A DNA stretch of 64,000 nucleotides from assembly GCF_009696605.1 (NCBI RefSeq), contig NZ_VULR01000001.1, positions 1-64,000 of the forward strand. Direction: 5' to 3'. The stretch's first letter is position 1. Every line of letters starts with the position of its first letter. Under the pieces are notes generated by a model. The model saw only the letters and a list, made by a program, of their open reading frames with translations. It had not been told where the DNA came from and did not search any database. This document shows positions 17,520 through 27,457 of this stretch, in pieces. The translations under genes and the position numbers were made by a program. Source of the stretch: Anaerosalibacter bizertensis. Its GTDB lineage: Bacteria; Bacillota; Clostridia; Tissierellales; Sporanaerobacteraceae.

Positions 17520-17762
17520 TTAAATGTATATTCGATCTATATGAATTCTTCTGTCACTGTTACAATGAGGGCATTTATAAAGATGGGTACATTTATAACT
17601 AGGAACCCCATCAACTTTTGAAGTAATATCATCTAATAGATAAGGACTATAATCATCTAAATAATTTACTAAAGCTCCTTTATCTTTCATTACATTAGTA
17701 CATACAGGACAACTAACCTTTATTTCATATATTCCATTGCATAGTGGACAGACACGATTCAT
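17520..17762 (-). CDS. Small zinc-ribbon protein, function unknown
   Basis: 80 residues with four Cys pairs: CPLC (about 5), CPVC (about 18), a single C near 59 and CPHC (about 64), giving one or two zinc knuckles. The middle (LVNYLDDYSPYLLDDI) is hydrophobic and acidic. The stop lies directly against the convergent PHP gene, with no terminator seen between. Not recognised as a named family. Confidence 0.65.
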   Translation of the reverse strand: MNRVCPLCNGIYEIKVSCPVCTNVMKDKGALVNYLDDYSPYLLDDITSKVDGVPSYKCTHLYKCPHCNSDRRIHIDRIYI

Positions 17763-17832
17763 ATTTTCCCTTCTTTCTGCTATTATAGTATCAGTAAATA
17801 TTATATCTACTTCTTTAAAAAATATGCAAAAT

Positions 17833-17879
17833 ACAAAAAATACAGAAAACCCTTAGATTGAATCTAAGGGTTTTCTGTA
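17833..17879 (-). terminator. Terminator of the 6S RNA gene
   Basis: A 19-bp perfect stem (17841-17859 paired with 17861-17879; TACAGAAAACCCTTAGATT arm), then TTTTTTGTATTTT on the minus strand. One of the strongest hairpins in the window. Confidence 0.9.
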
Positions 17880-18056
17880 TTCCCACAATGCCGTCTTCCT
17901 ACTTAATTCACACCCGCCTCTTACAAGGTGGGTGTCCTGTCGATAATTTTTGACGTCCTTTTAAAAAGGCATGCCATACATTATCGAACTCAGACTCCCG
18001 TTGAATACTATGTCGGTTGAATTACTTAGGATAACGAACACCGCAGAAATTTTTCT
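17880..18056 (-). ncRNA. ssrS: 6S RNA candidate
   Basis: About 175 bases with a consensus promoter and a strong terminator but no open frame. The ends pair: CTGCGGTGTT near the 5' end with GGCATTGTGG near the 3' end (10 pairs with wobbles, extended by UUU/GAA), as in 6S RNA. Landmarks match E. coli 6S in order: TGTTCG after the closing stem, CCGACATA where E. coli has CCGATATT, and GGCAT before the 3' end. 6S RNA binds the housekeeping RNA polymerase holoenzyme by mimicking an open promoter. The next downstream gene (17762) could make this a leader instead, but the terminator and closed-end pairing favour a stand-alone RNA. Confidence 0.75.
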
Positions 18057-18062
18057 ATATAT

Positions 18063-18091
18063 ATTATAACCTCTATCTTCTTTAACTTCAA
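18063..18091 (-). promoter_or_regulatory. Promoter of the 6S RNA
   Basis: TTGAAG (18086-18091) and TATAAT (18063-18068) with a 17-base spacer, predicting transcription from about 18056, exactly where the closing stem begins. Confidence 0.8.
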
Positions 18092-18136
18092 GTATTGTTT
18101 TCTATTAAGTTATTTTTTTCTATTAATTCAATAATT

Positions 18137-19888
18137 TTACGATACTAATCTATTCATATCTTCTTCATCTAATACTTCTTTTTCAAGAAGAAGAGACGCA
18201 ATCTTATCTAAATACTCAATATTGTCTATAATAAGTTTTTTCGTTTCACTATAAAGACTATCTAATATATCTTTTATTCTATCAATCAATATTTTATTTC
18301 CTTCCATATTCTGTCCTAATATTGATTCATAATTTAAAAGTCCTAATTCTTTATCCATACCGTAAATTCCTATCATAGATAAAGACATTTCAGTAGCCTT
18401 TTTCAAATCGCTAGAAGCTCCTGTAGTAATATTATTTTCTCCAAATACTACTTCTTCCGCTGCCCTTCCTCCTAAAGCTACCATTATATTATTCTTTATA
18501 TCATTTTTAGTTTGATACATCTTATCTGGAGGAATATTCATGCTAAATCCTCCCATTCCTCTCGTACTAGGAATAATACTTACTTTTGTAACCCTATTTT
18601 CTTTCGAGACTAGTTTTGTTATTAATGCATGTCCTGCTTCATGATAAGCAGTAATCTTTTTATCTTCAAATAGAATAGTACTTCTATCTTTTTTCTCTTC
18701 TCCTACTAATACTGTATAAAAAGCTTTATCTATATGATTCATATTTATTAAAGGATCATTATTTTTTGCAGCTAACATTGCAGACTCGTTCATTAAGTTT
18801 TCTAGCATAGCTCCACTAAAATACACTGTTTCATGAGCAACTTTCTTTAAATTTACAGAATCAGATAAGGGTTTATTTTTGCTATGAAGACTTAATATTT
18901 TATATCTAGCATTTACATCTGGAAGTCCTACTTCTATTTGTCTATCAAATCTACCTGGTCTAAGTAATGCCTCATCTAATGTATCAATCCTATTTGTAGC
19001 AGCTACGACTATAATACCTTCATTTTCTTTAAAACCTGACATCTCAGTTAAAAGGGCATTTAATGTTCTATCACTTTCATCGCTTCCACCATTTGAAAAG
19101 TTGCCCTTTCTCTTCTTACCTAATGCATCTATCTCATCAATAAAAATAACACTTTTACCACTTTCCTTAGCCTTTTTGAAAAGTGTTCTAATTCTACTTG
19201 CACCAAGTCCTGCATAAACCTGTATAAAATCTGAACCTGCTACTGAATAAAATGGCACTTTAGCCTCTCCAGCTAGTGCTTTTGCAAGAAGGGTCTTTCC
19301 GGTTCCAGGAGGACCATACAACAATACTCCTCTAGGTATCCTAGCCCCATATTTATCATATTTATCAGGATTTTGAATAAAATCTACCAATTCTTTTAAT
19401 GATCCTATAGCTTCTTCATTTCCTGCCACATCTTTAAAAGAGATATCTTTCTCGCTAAAATTTTCTTCATCTACATTTGACATTACAGCCATTTCTTTCT
19501 GTGCCTGCTTTGTCATATTATTGTTTAAAAAATAGCCAATTGCCCCTATTCCTAATAAAAACAAAATAAAAGTTAACCCTTGCATTAAAGCTGAATTTCC
19601 ATTAGTTTCTTTAACTTTTATATTGTTCTTTAATAAATTTTCTTTGAAATTTTCTGTTCTTGGATTATCAGTTACGAAATAGTTACCATTTTTAAGTTTC
19701 CCAGTTATTTTTGGGCTATCATCTAGCTCTACTTTTTCAACTTGTCCATTTTCTACATAGGATAAAAATCTTTTATAAGAAATCTCTTTATAATTCTTAT
19801 TACTATTCATATATGAATATAGACTAGATAACAGAGCTATTGAAATTATTAGGAATAGAAGTACTTTAACTTTCCTATCTATTCTCAT
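18137..19888 (-). CDS. ftsH: FtsH-type AAA+ membrane metalloprotease, short form
   Basis: 583 residues: N-terminal membrane segment (about 8-27), a small extracytoplasmic domain, a second membrane segment (about 105-122), AAA+ module with Walker A GPPGTGKT (about 192), Walker [10 protein letters not shown] (about 247) and [21 protein letters not shown], then the M41 protease with the zinc site HEAGH (about 417). It degrades misfolded membrane and some cytoplasmic proteins. It lacks the long C-terminal tail of the Bacillus enzyme (about 637 residues). Promoter at 19923-19951; GGAGG precedes the ATG. It stands alone. Confidence 0.95.
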   Translation of the reverse strand: MRIDRKVKVLLFLIISIALLSSLYSYMNSNKNYKEISYKRFLSYVENGQVEKVELDDSPKITGKLKNGNYFVTDNPRTENFKENLLKNNIKVKETNGNSALMQGLTFILFLLGIGAIGYFLNNNMTKQAQKEMAVMSNVDEENFSEKDISFKDVAGNEEAIGSLKELVDFIQNPDKYDKYGARIPRGVLLYGPPGTGKTLLAKALAGEAKVPFYSVAGSDFIQVYAGLGASRIRTLFKKAKESGKSVIFIDEIDALGKKRKGNFSNGGSDESDRTLNALLTEMSGFKENEGIIVVAATNRIDTLDEALLRPGRFDRQIEVGLPDVNARYKILSLHSKNKPLSDSVNLKKVAHETVYFSGAMLENLMNESAMLAAKNNDPLINMNHIDKAFYTVLVGEEKKDRSTILFEDKKITAYHEAGHALITKLVSKENRVTKVSIIPSTRGMGGFSMNIPPDKMYQTKNDIKNNIMVALGGRAAEEVVFGENNITTGASSDLKKATEMSLSMIGIYGMDKELGLLNYESILGQNMEGNKILIDRIKDILDSLYSETKKLIIDNIEYLDKIASLLLEKEVLDEEDMNRLVS

Positions 19889-19922
19889 ATTATTTTCCTC
19901 CTAGTTAACATAATGTAATGAC

Positions 19923-19951
19923 ATTATAACATTAATTTACTTCTATGTCTA
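19923..19951 (-). promoter_or_regulatory. Promoter of ftsH
   Basis: TAGACA (19946-19951) and TATAAT (19923-19928), 17 bases apart, about 30 bases upstream of the start codon. Confidence 0.65.
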
Positions 19952-19990
19952 TTTCCTACATTTAGCAGTATGACAAAAAATACGTAGAAA

Positions 19991-20038
19991 CAGCTTTTAA
20001 AACTATTAGATCTTTGAAATCTAATAGTTCTAAAAGCT
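19991..20038 (-). terminator. Hairpin after the 95-residue gene
   Basis: A long imperfect stem, AGCTTTTAAAACTATTAGAT against ATCTAATAGTTCTAAAAGCT. The T run (TATTTTTTG) comes about 12 bases after the stem instead of directly, so termination is likely but not textbook. Confidence 0.5.
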
Positions 20039-20068
20039 ATATACTATATCTAAATATTACATTTTTCT

Positions 20069-20356
20069 TTATCTATCTCCCTTAAGTACATTTAATAATT
20101 TATCTAATCTTTCTCTTTGTTCTTCATTGAGTAGTGGTCTTATTTTTTCAAGTCTTTCTAATAAATCTTCATATTCTTCTGGATCCATACTATCTTCCAT
20201 TTTTTCATTTAATTTAATTATTTCAAAAAAAATTTCATCATCAGATTTGCTGGAATAATCTTCTGCTACTTTTTTTATATTTTCCATTTGTTCATCTGTA
20301 ACTTCTGTATTTCCTATTTCTTCTAATGATTTTTTAAGTTCATCATTATTATCCAT
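20069..20356 (-). CDS. Small acidic helical protein, function unknown
   Basis: 95 residues, strongly acidic, predicted helical throughout, with heptad-like Leu spacing in the C-terminal half (YEDLLERLEKIRPLL). AAGGAGGC precedes the ATG. It is divergent from the 203-residue unknown gene at 20487 with about 130 bases between them. No named family recognised; the acidic coil and lack of membrane segments suggest a protein-binding role. Confidence 0.65.
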   Translation of the reverse strand: MDNNDELKKSLEEIGNTEVTDEQMENIKKVAEDYSSKSDDEIFFEIIKLNEKMEDSMDPEEYEDLLERLEKIRPLLNEEQRERLDKLLNVLKGDR

Positions 20357-20486
20357 TTAAACGCCTCCTTAAAACTTTATATTCTAATTTATGTAATGTT
20401 TTTTGAATATATTACATTTCATGGAACATTTTTAATTCTACCTCATATAATAATATAAGTACTTTTTTCAAATGGGAGGATTTAAT

Positions 20487-21098
20487 GTGGATAATAAATT
20501 ATTAGCTTTTTTCATTTTTTATACTTTAAAGAATACTGAAATAAAAAAATCAAATGTAAAAAATGTTCTTTTACTAGATTTAGATAGCCTAGATACTGAA
20601 TATACAACTGAAAAGATTAGAATTTTAAAAGAAGTAGGTCCTTACTTTCCAGAAGAACTAATTCCTATACTAAACAAATCTTTACTAATAACTGAAAAAA
20701 TAATAAAAACACATGAGACTATGAATTTCATAAAAAATAATGAACCTTTTAAAGAAGTACAATTAACCAAAGTTGAAAACAATAAGGAAAGATTCAACTA
20801 CATAATTTCAACATTAAAAAGAGAAATTCCTGAAGAAAAAATAAATAACATAGGATATCCTTTTAATTTAATTCTAAATTATGATAAATATAAGTATATG
20901 TTTAATCTATTTTCTTCTATAGTTTCCAATCCTGAAAAACTAGATAATCCTAAAGAGCTTATTTCCTTAATAGAGCCTATGATGGAAGGAAAAGATGAGA
21001 AAGAAAAAAAGAAAATGAAAGAAATGTTACAAATGGCTGAAATAATGATGGCTCTAGAACCTTCTAATAAAAAGGAAAAAGACTCAGAAACTAAATAG
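20487..21098 (+). CDS. Helical protein, function unknown
   Basis: 203 residues, hydrophobic N-terminus (LLAFFIFYTL), then charged helices and a methionine-rich, Lys/Glu-rich tail (MLQMAEIMMALEP). An in-frame ATG at 20472 is part of the GGGAGG ribosome site; the GTG at 20487, 7 bases after it, is the likely start. The layout resembles small sporulation-associated proteins of clostridia, but no family could be identified. Divergent from the 95-residue gene and convergent with rluD. Confidence 0.65.
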   Translation: MDNKLLAFFIFYTLKNTEIKKSNVKNVLLLDLDSLDTEYTTEKIRILKEVGPYFPEELIPILNKSLLITEKIIKTHETMNFIKNNEPFKEVQLTKVENNKERFNYIISTLKREIPEEKINNIGYPFNLILNYDKYKYMFNLFSSIVSNPEKLDNPKELISLIEPMMEGKDEKEKKKMKEMLQMAEIMMALEPSNKKEKDSETK

Positions 21099-21113
21099 TT
21101 TCTGAGTCTTTTA
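21077..21113. terminator. Bidirectional terminator
   Basis: AAAAAGACTCAGAAACTA pairs with TAGTTTCTGAGTCTTTT. It spans the ends of both convergent genes. Confidence 0.8.
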
Positions 21114-22002
21114 AACTTTTCATCATATTTTTTATATCTAAAGGTAAAGGGGCATTAAATTCTATTTTTTCATTAGTTCTAGGATGCTTCGCTACTAATT
21201 GGCTAGCGTGAAGAGCTTGTCTCTTTATTAAATCACTAGGTTTATTGTACAATGTATCACCAATAATAGGATGACCAATATGATTTAAATGAACCCTTAT
21301 CTGATGGCTTCTACCTGTGTATATTTGAACCTCTAAAAGGGTTGAATCTTTAAATCTCTTTATTACGTTATACTTTGTTATTGCCCTTTTCCCGTCTTTA
21401 GTAACTACTTTTTTTATACTTTTTTCTTCTTCTCGCCCTATAGGCAAATCTATTATATCCTCATCTTTCAAAACCACTCCCTCAACTATTGCTAAGTACT
21501 TTTTTATCACTGTGTTTTCCTGGAACTGTAGTGCCATCTGTTGATGGCTAAAAGAGTTTTTAGCTAATATTAAAACTCCTGAAGTATCCATATCTAATCT
21601 GTTAATAAATCTTATTTTCTTTTTAATATTTTTATTCCTATAATAATAACTAACTCCATTTGAAATAGTACCATCAACATGGCTTTTGGTAGGATGGACT
21701 ACTATATTAGCTGCCTTATTGAGTACTAAAAGGTCATAATCTTCATAAATTATATCTAAAGGAATATTTTGAGGAATAGTATTATCTATTTCATCTTCCA
21801 ATACTATAGATATAATATCGCCTTTTTTAGTTTTTTTAGTTCTTTTTACATTAGCTCCATTTAGAAATATTGATTTTTCTCTTTTTAATTTCCTAAAAAG
21901 CCTTCCAGAAATATTGTTTTCAAAAAGAACCTCTTCTACAGTCATTCCATTAGTTTTTACTTCGAATAAAACAACATTTTCACTTTCCTTTAAAATTCCC
22001 AT
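21091..22002 (-). CDS. RluA-family 23S rRNA/tRNA pseudouridine synthase
   Basis: 303 residues: an N-terminal S4-like RNA-binding region (VEEVLFENNISGRLFRKLKREKSIFLNG) and an RluA catalytic domain with the nucleophilic Asp in FINRLDMDTSGVLILAKN (about residue 131), LPIGRE and TGRSHQIRVHLNHIGHPIIGD (about 243). It isomerises uridines to pseudouridine in structured RNA; RluD-like specificity is likely but not provable. The frame opens at 22026, but GGAGG lies 6 bases before the ATG at 22002, which fixes the start. Confidence 0.92.
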   Translation of the reverse strand: MGILKESENVVLFEVKTNGMTVEEVLFENNISGRLFRKLKREKSIFLNGANVKRTKKTKKGDIISIVLEDEIDNTIPQNIPLDIIYEDYDLLVLNKAANIVVHPTKSHVDGTISNGVSYYYRNKNIKKKIRFINRLDMDTSGVLILAKNSFSHQQMALQFQENTVIKKYLAIVEGVVLKDEDIIDLPIGREEEKSIKKVVTKDGKRAITKYNVIKRFKDSTLLEVQIYTGRSHQIRVHLNHIGHPIIGDTLYNKPSDLIKRQALHASQLVAKHPRTNEKIEFNAPLPLDIKNMMKSLKDSETI

Positions 22003-22110
22003 ATATATCCTCCAATTATTTTTCATTTATTGTATAATATATACATAACGTTAATTATTATATCAAATTTTTTATATTTTTAAATAAGAGCTTATTTAGG
22101 AGGGAGAAAT

Positions 22111-22923
22111 TTGAGTTTAAATAAGGATCGAATCATAAATATTATCTCAAATAATAATAAGGATTCTAAAAAAACTCGTAAATTATTAGTAAAGAAACTA
22201 GATAACAATGGATTTATAGTTCCAAAGAATTATAATGATAATGGGGAATTAAATATTTGTATTGGTGGAGATGGTGCTTTTTTAAGAGCAGTACATAAAT
22301 ATAATTTCCCTAAAATCCCTTTTGTAGGTATAAATACAGGACATTTAGGATTCTTTCAAGAGATACTTCCAGAAAATTTAGATGAATTTATTAATAACTA
22401 TAAAAACAAGAAATATTTTGTTGAAGAAATATTTCTTATCGAAGCAAATGTTTGCACTAAAGATCATTGTATAAAGCTTACTGGAGTTAACGAATTTGCT
22501 ATTAAAGGAATCGATTCTAAAGTAGTCCATTTAGAAATTTTTATCAATGACAATCATTTAGAAAAGTTTAGTGGAGATGGAATTATTATATCTACTCCTG
22601 TTGGAAGTACTGCTTATAATTTCTCTAGTGGAGGAAGTATTGTCTATCCTTCTCTTAAAACTTTGCAAATAACACCCCTATCCCCTATTAGTTCTAAAGC
22701 TTATCGCTCCCTTCCAAACAGTACTATTGTTCCTGGTGATATGACTATAAAGATAAAACCAGAATATTTATATCAAAATTCTATCTTAATAGTAAATGAT
22801 GGAGTTCAACATACATATGAAAATATAGTAGAAATTTATTTTACTATTTCTAAAATGACCATTTTTAGATTAGTCTTTAATAAAGATATGTACTGGAGCA
22901 ATTTAAAAAGTAAATTTTTATAA
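22111..22923 (+). CDS. nadK: NAD kinase
   Basis: 270 residues. Phosphorylates NAD+ to NADP+. Family motifs: GGDGAFLRAV (about 52), GINTGHLGFF (about 72) and SGDGIIISTPVGSTAYNFSSGG (about 152). The TTG start follows GGAGGG with 6-base spacing. Monocistronic, divergent from the pseudouridine synthase, and ended by a strong hairpin. Confidence 0.95.
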   Translation: MSLNKDRIINIISNNNKDSKKTRKLLVKKLDNNGFIVPKNYNDNGELNICIGGDGAFLRAVHKYNFPKIPFVGINTGHLGFFQEILPENLDEFINNYKNKKYFVEEIFLIEANVCTKDHCIKLTGVNEFAIKGIDSKVVHLEIFINDNHLEKFSGDGIIISTPVGSTAYNFSSGGSIVYPSLKTLQITPLSPISSKAYRSLPNSTIVPGDMTIKIKPEYLYQNSILIVNDGVQHTYENIVEIYFTISKMTIFRLVFNKDMYWSNLKSKFL

Positions 22924-22956
22924 TATAAAAGAGAGGCTGAGCCTCTCTTTTATATT
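22922..22956. terminator. Bidirectional terminator between nadK and pepF
   Basis: 16-bp stem AATATAAAAGAGAGGC/GCCTCTCTTTTATATT with a TGA loop, directly after the nadK stop and 4 bases before the pepF stop. Confidence 0.85.
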
Positions 22957-22960
22957 ATAT

Positions 22961-24766
22961 TTATATTAACTTATCCATTTCATCAACTAATTGGCTAAAT
23001 AGTCCTAAAGCTTTATCTACAGGTTCAGATGTTGTCATATCTACACCAGCTTTTCTTAGAACATTGATAGGATAATCCGAATTTCCACTTTTTAAAAATC
23101 CAATATATCTATCTACTGCTTCTTCTCCTTCTTCAAGTATCTGTTGGGATAATGAAACTGCAGAAGAAAATCCTGTTGCATATTGGAATACATAGAAATT
23201 ATAATAGAAATGAGGTATTCTGGCCCATTCAAAAGCTATTTCTTCATCAACAACCATATCTGGTCCATAATATTTTTCATTCAATCCTTTATACATTTCA
23301 CATAGATAATCTGCCGTTAAAGCTCCTCCATTTTCTACATATTCATGAATATTCTTTTCAAATTCAGCAAACATAGTTTGTCTATATACAGTGGTTCTAA
23401 ATTGTTCTAAATAATGATTTAATAGATATAATTTTTCATTATCATTTTTTACATTTTTAAGCATATGATCTATAAGTAAAGCTTCATTAGTTGTAGATGC
23501 AACTTCTGCTAAAAATATACTATAGCTTCCATAAATATAAGGTTGTGCTGTTTTAGAATAGTAGCTATGAATTGAATGTCCCATTTCATGAGCAATTGTA
23601 AATACATTATCTAAAGTTTCATGATAATTTAACAATACAAAGGGTTTAGAATCATAAGTTCCTGAAGAATAAGCTCCACTTCTTTTGCCCCTATTTTCAT
23701 ATACATCTATCCACCTTGAATTAAATCCTTCGTCTAGTATCTCTATATAGGCTTTACCTAAAGGTTTTAATCCTTCCTTAATAATAGTTTGTGATTCATC
23801 ATAAGGTACCTTTATATCTACATCTTTCACTATAGGAGTATATATGTCGTACATATGAAGATTATCTAATTTAAGAGCTCTTTTTCTTATATCCATATAT
23901 TTATACATAGCATCTAAATTGTTGTGAACAGAATTTATTAGGTTATCATATACAGAAGTAGGTATATTATTTTCATCAAGAGCAGCTTCTAAACTAGAAC
24001 TATAGTTTCTTGCCTTTGAATAAAATATGTTTTTCTTAACACAACCATTTAATGTAGAAGCAAATGTATTTTTAAACTCTTCATAGGTATTATAAACTGC
24101 TTTAAAAGCCTCTTCTCTAACCCTTCTATCATTACTTTCCATAAGAGGTATGAAGTTTCCATGGGTTATTTCTACATTGTTTCCACTTTCGTCTTTTATA
24201 GAAGGAAATTTCATATCTGCATCACTTAGCATAGAAAAAACAGTTTCTGGAGTGCTAGCCATTTCCCCTATTTCAGCAAGTAAAGCTTCTTCTTTTTGGG
24301 ACAATACATGGTTCTTTCCCCTTAGCACATCTTCTAAATAATGTTCATAAAGTTTTAAACCTTCTTCCTCTTGCATATACTTTTCTAAATCATCTTCTTC
24401 CAATGAGAGTATTTCAGGCACTATAAAAGAAGTTTCGCTATTTACTAATACATATAGATTTGTAGCTCTATCAGTTAATGCTTGATAAGTAGATTTTCTA
24501 CTATCTTCATCTAATCTCATTCTTGCATATACTAATACATTAGATATTTTTCTATATAGATCATCCTTTAGTTTTAAAACTTCTAATAGTTTGCTGCTAC
24601 TTTCAACAGTTTTACCCTTATATTTTGATATTTCCTTTACCAATACTTTGACCTTTTCAAAGTCCTCTTCCCAAGCTTCATTATTTGCATACATCGACTC
24701 TAAATCCCATTTGTATTTTTCTTGAATATTCTCTCTATCTATTGGTGTGTTTTTTTTATTATCCAT
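22961..24766 (-). CDS. pepF: Oligoendopeptidase F (M3B metallopeptidase)
   Basis: 601 residues, the standard PepF length. The zinc site HEMGHSIHSYYS is at about residue 391 with the third ligand Glu in FLAEVASTTNEALL (about 418). N-terminal helices match the oligopeptidase F cap (KYKWDLESMYAN). It cleaves peptides of roughly 7-17 residues in the cytoplasm. Single gene, with its own ribosome site. Confidence 0.96.
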   Translation of the reverse strand: MDNKKNTPIDRENIQEKYKWDLESMYANNEAWEEDFEKVKVLVKEISKYKGKTVESSSKLLEVLKLKDDLYRKISNVLVYARMRLDEDSRKSTYQALTDRATNLYVLVNSETSFIVPEILSLEEDDLEKYMQEEEGLKLYEHYLEDVLRGKNHVLSQKEEALLAEIGEMASTPETVFSMLSDADMKFPSIKDESGNNVEITHGNFIPLMESNDRRVREEAFKAVYNTYEEFKNTFASTLNGCVKKNIFYSKARNYSSSLEAALDENNIPTSVYDNLINSVHNNLDAMYKYMDIRKRALKLDNLHMYDIYTPIVKDVDIKVPYDESQTIIKEGLKPLGKAYIEILDEGFNSRWIDVYENRGKRSGAYSSGTYDSKPFVLLNYHETLDNVFTIAHEMGHSIHSYYSKTAQPYIYGSYSIFLAEVASTTNEALLIDHMLKNVKNDNEKLYLLNHYLEQFRTTVYRQTMFAEFEKNIHEYVENGGALTADYLCEMYKGLNEKYYGPDMVVDEEIAFEWARIPHFYYNFYVFQYATGFSSAVSLSQQILEEGEEAVDRYIGFLKSGNSDYPINVLRKAGVDMTTSEPVDKALGLFSQLVDEMDKLI

Positions 24767-24807
24767 GTAATTACCCCTTTCTTTTTTTATATTATATATT
24801 AATTTTA

Positions 24808-26211
24808 TTATTTTATCCTATTTAATCCTTCGATCATAATTTGTCTAGCTATAGGAGCTGCAGTTTTTCCTCCAGTAGTTCCATCACTTTCTAATATTAC
24901 GCTAATAGCAATTTTAGGTTCATCTGCTGGAGCAAATCCTATAAACCAAGCATGAGATTTTCCTGTTGGATTTTCTGCTGTTCCAGTCTTCCCTGCTACC
25001 CTTATATCACCAATACTAGCATTAGTACCAGTTCCCCTTTTTACTACTTCTACCATCATATTTTTTACCTGGTTAGCTATAAGAGGATCTGTTACCTGGG
25101 AAATAGTTTCTGTATCGTTTAATTTTATTAAATGTCCTTTAGGAGATAAAATCTCTTTTACTAAAATAGGTTTTACCATATTTCCTTCATTTCCAATAGC
25201 AGAAGCTACCATAGCCATATTTAATGGTGTTACAAGTGTTTTTCCTTGTCCAATACTAGAAGCAGCAATATCTGTCTTTTTTAATTCTTCACCATGAGCA
25301 AATTTAGAGGCCTTAACTGGTAAATCAAATGGAATATCTTTATTCATCATAAATCTCTCAGATACTCCTCCCAGTTCCTGTCTACCTACTTGTAGACCTA
25401 ACTGTGCGAAATATGAATTACAAGATTTAACTAATGCTTCTTCTAATCCTAATTTGCCATGGGCTTTTCCACCATAGTCTTCTAATGTATAGCCCTCTAC
25501 AGTAAATGAGCCCTTACAATCATAGGATTTACTAACATTAGGGTTTTCTAATCCAGCCACAGCAGTAACTACTTTAAAAATCGAACCTGGAGCATAAAGT
25601 CCACTAGTTGCTCTATTAAGGAAAGGGCTATCTGGATTTTCTACTATAGATTGCCAATTTTGTTTCATTGTATTAGGGTCAAAATCTGGCTGACTTACCA
25701 TAGCATATATTTCTCCATTTTGTGGATTCATAGCCACTATAGAGCCTTTCTTTCCCTTAAGAGAATTTCGTGCAATTTCTTGTAATTCGTGATCTAATGT
25801 TAGCTTAATATTATTTCCTTCTCCATCAGGTTTTATAATCTTACTAATCTCCTTCAGAGTTGTACTTTCTTTTAAATTAAGTAATTCATTATTATAGGTT
25901 AATTCTAATCCTGATTTTCCATAGTCTCTATAGCTATATCCAATAATATGACTATAAAGACTTCCATAATTATAATGTCTTATAGTTGAATCTTCAGTTT
26001 TTTCACTGTAAGCCAATGTTTTCCCATTTCTATCTAGAATCATTCCCCTTAAAATATTTTCTTCATCTATCCACAATCTTTTATTAAAACTATTATTTTT
26101 TATCTTTGGAGCTGTGAAAATTTGAAAATAGCTTAAATAAACTATTAAACTAGTAAAAAGTAAACACATAGCAATAAGTACCCTTGCCATTCTTTTAACT
26201 TCCTTATTCAT
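24808..26211 (-). CDS. Class B penicillin-binding protein (transpeptidase)
   Basis: 467 residues: one N-terminal membrane anchor (about 8-28) and a transpeptidase domain with the three penicillin-fold motifs APGSIFKVV (nucleophile Ser, about 205), SCNSYF (about 264) and GKTGTAE (about 408). The dimerisation domain is short, as in the PbpA proteins that pair with FtsW/RodA. The ATG overlaps the ftsW stop by 8 bases. It cross-links glycan made by the neighbouring SEDS protein. Confidence 0.94.
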   Translation of the reverse strand: MNKEVKRMARVLIAMCLLFTSLIVYLSYFQIFTAPKIKNNSFNKRLWIDEENILRGMILDRNGKTLAYSEKTEDSTIRHYNYGSLYSHIIGYSYRDYGKSGLELTYNNELLNLKESTTLKEISKIIKPDGEGNNIKLTLDHELQEIARNSLKGKKGSIVAMNPQNGEIYAMVSQPDFDPNTMKQNWQSIVENPDSPFLNRATSGLYAPGSIFKVVTAVAGLENPNVSKSYDCKGSFTVEGYTLEDYGGKAHGKLGLEEALVKSCNSYFAQLGLQVGRQELGGVSERFMMNKDIPFDLPVKASKFAHGEELKKTDIAASSIGQGKTLVTPLNMAMVASAIGNEGNMVKPILVKEILSPKGHLIKLNDTETISQVTDPLIANQVKNMMVEVVKRGTGTNASIGDIRVAGKTGTAENPTGKSHAWFIGFAPADEPKIAISVILESDGTTGGKTAAPIARQIMIEGLNRIK

Positions 26212-27445
26212 GCTCTTCCACCTCTTCCATAGGTAACTCTTCAGAAGCTACTTGCAAAATACCTAATGCAATAAAACTAGAAATTATAGAGCTACCTCCA
26301 TAGCTTATAAAAGGTACTGTAATACCAGTTAGAGGTATCATTTTAATAACTCCTCCAAAAATTATAAAGGTTTGAAAACCAAACATAGCACTAATGCCAA
26401 AAGCAACTATCCTAAAAAACTTATCGCTTTGGCTTAAGGCAATTTTAAAGCCTCTATAAACTAATATTAAAAACAACATCATTATAGCAATACCAGTAAA
26501 TATTCCCATTTCCTCACAAATAGCAGGAAATATAAAATCTGTGTGAACTTCAGGAATAAAATCTGGATGGCCTAAGCCTATACCAGTTCCAAAAAAACCT
26601 CCATTAGCAATAGCAAATAAGGATTGAGTAATTTGGTATCCTTTGTTGTCTACATATCTCCAAGGATCTATCCAAGTTTCTACCCTTATTTTTACATGGT
26701 CAAATATAAAATAACTAACTATAGCTCCTATAGAAGCTAATAGTATATTATACAATATAAGTTTTCTATCCTTTTCATAAACGTATTGAATAACTAAAAA
26801 TATCAAATAAAATAATAGTGCACCACCTAAATCTTTCTGTAAAAATAAAAAGCCAATAAATACATATACAGATATTAATAATCTATATCCAGATTTCCCA
26901 TTTTTATCGAATTTTTTTTCATTTGTATAAAATGATGCAATAAAAAATATAAAAGCTATTTTTATAATCTCAGAAGGTTGAAAACCAAAACTACCAATTT
27001 TAATCCAATTCCTAGCTCCTCCAATGGTCTTACCAAATACTAATGTAAATAAGAATAAAACTACTGAACCTAATCCATAAAATAAAGTTAACCTATCCCA
27101 CTTTTTGAAGCTTTTCACAATTATATAAGAAATAAAAAAAATCAAGATTCCTCCACTTACCCATACTACTTGTCTAGCCCCTAATTTTGGATTTAATCTA
27201 TATATCATTATGATGCCTAGTTTAAGAAGCATAGTAACGATTAAAAAAATATAATGATCACCAGAAGATATTTTTAACAAAATAAAATTTGATACATATA
27301 TTATAAATATTAATACAATTCCAGTAATCAAGGTAAATTTATCTAATTCATCAGTACTATATGCAAATAATAGTAATAAGGCAATTACATCAATAAGTAC
27401 AAGAAGATTTCTAGGGACTCTATAGCTTATTAATTTTTTAAACAT
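26204..27445 (-). CDS. FtsW/RodA/SpoVE-family (SEDS) peptidoglycan glycosyltransferase
   Basis: 413 residues, about ten membrane segments. The SEDS signatures are present: GGARNWIKIGSFGFQPSEIIKI (about 143-164), FLFLQKDLGGALL (about 200) and the catalytic-Asp region QKDLG, IANGGFFGTGIGLG and the C-terminal GITVPFISYGGSS (about 373). SEDS proteins polymerise lipid II together with a class B PBP, encoded next with an 8-base overlap. FtsW, RodA and SpoVE cannot be told apart here. Confidence 0.95.
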   Translation of the reverse strand: MFKKLISYRVPRNLLVLIDVIALLLLFAYSTDELDKFTLITGIVLIFIIYVSNFILLKISSGDHYIFLIVTMLLKLGIIMIYRLNPKLGARQVVWVSGGILIFFISYIIVKSFKKWDRLTLFYGLGSVVLFLFTLVFGKTIGGARNWIKIGSFGFQPSEIIKIAFIFFIASFYTNEKKFDKNGKSGYRLLISVYVFIGFLFLQKDLGGALLFYLIFLVIQYVYEKDRKLILYNILLASIGAIVSYFIFDHVKIRVETWIDPWRYVDNKGYQITQSLFAIANGGFFGTGIGLGHPDFIPEVHTDFIFPAICEEMGIFTGIAIMMLFLILVYRGFKIALSQSDKFFRIVAFGISAMFGFQTFIIFGGVIKMIPLTGITVPFISYGGSSIISSFIALGILQVASEELPMEEVEEHE

Positions 27446-27457
27446 TTTTTCAACTCC

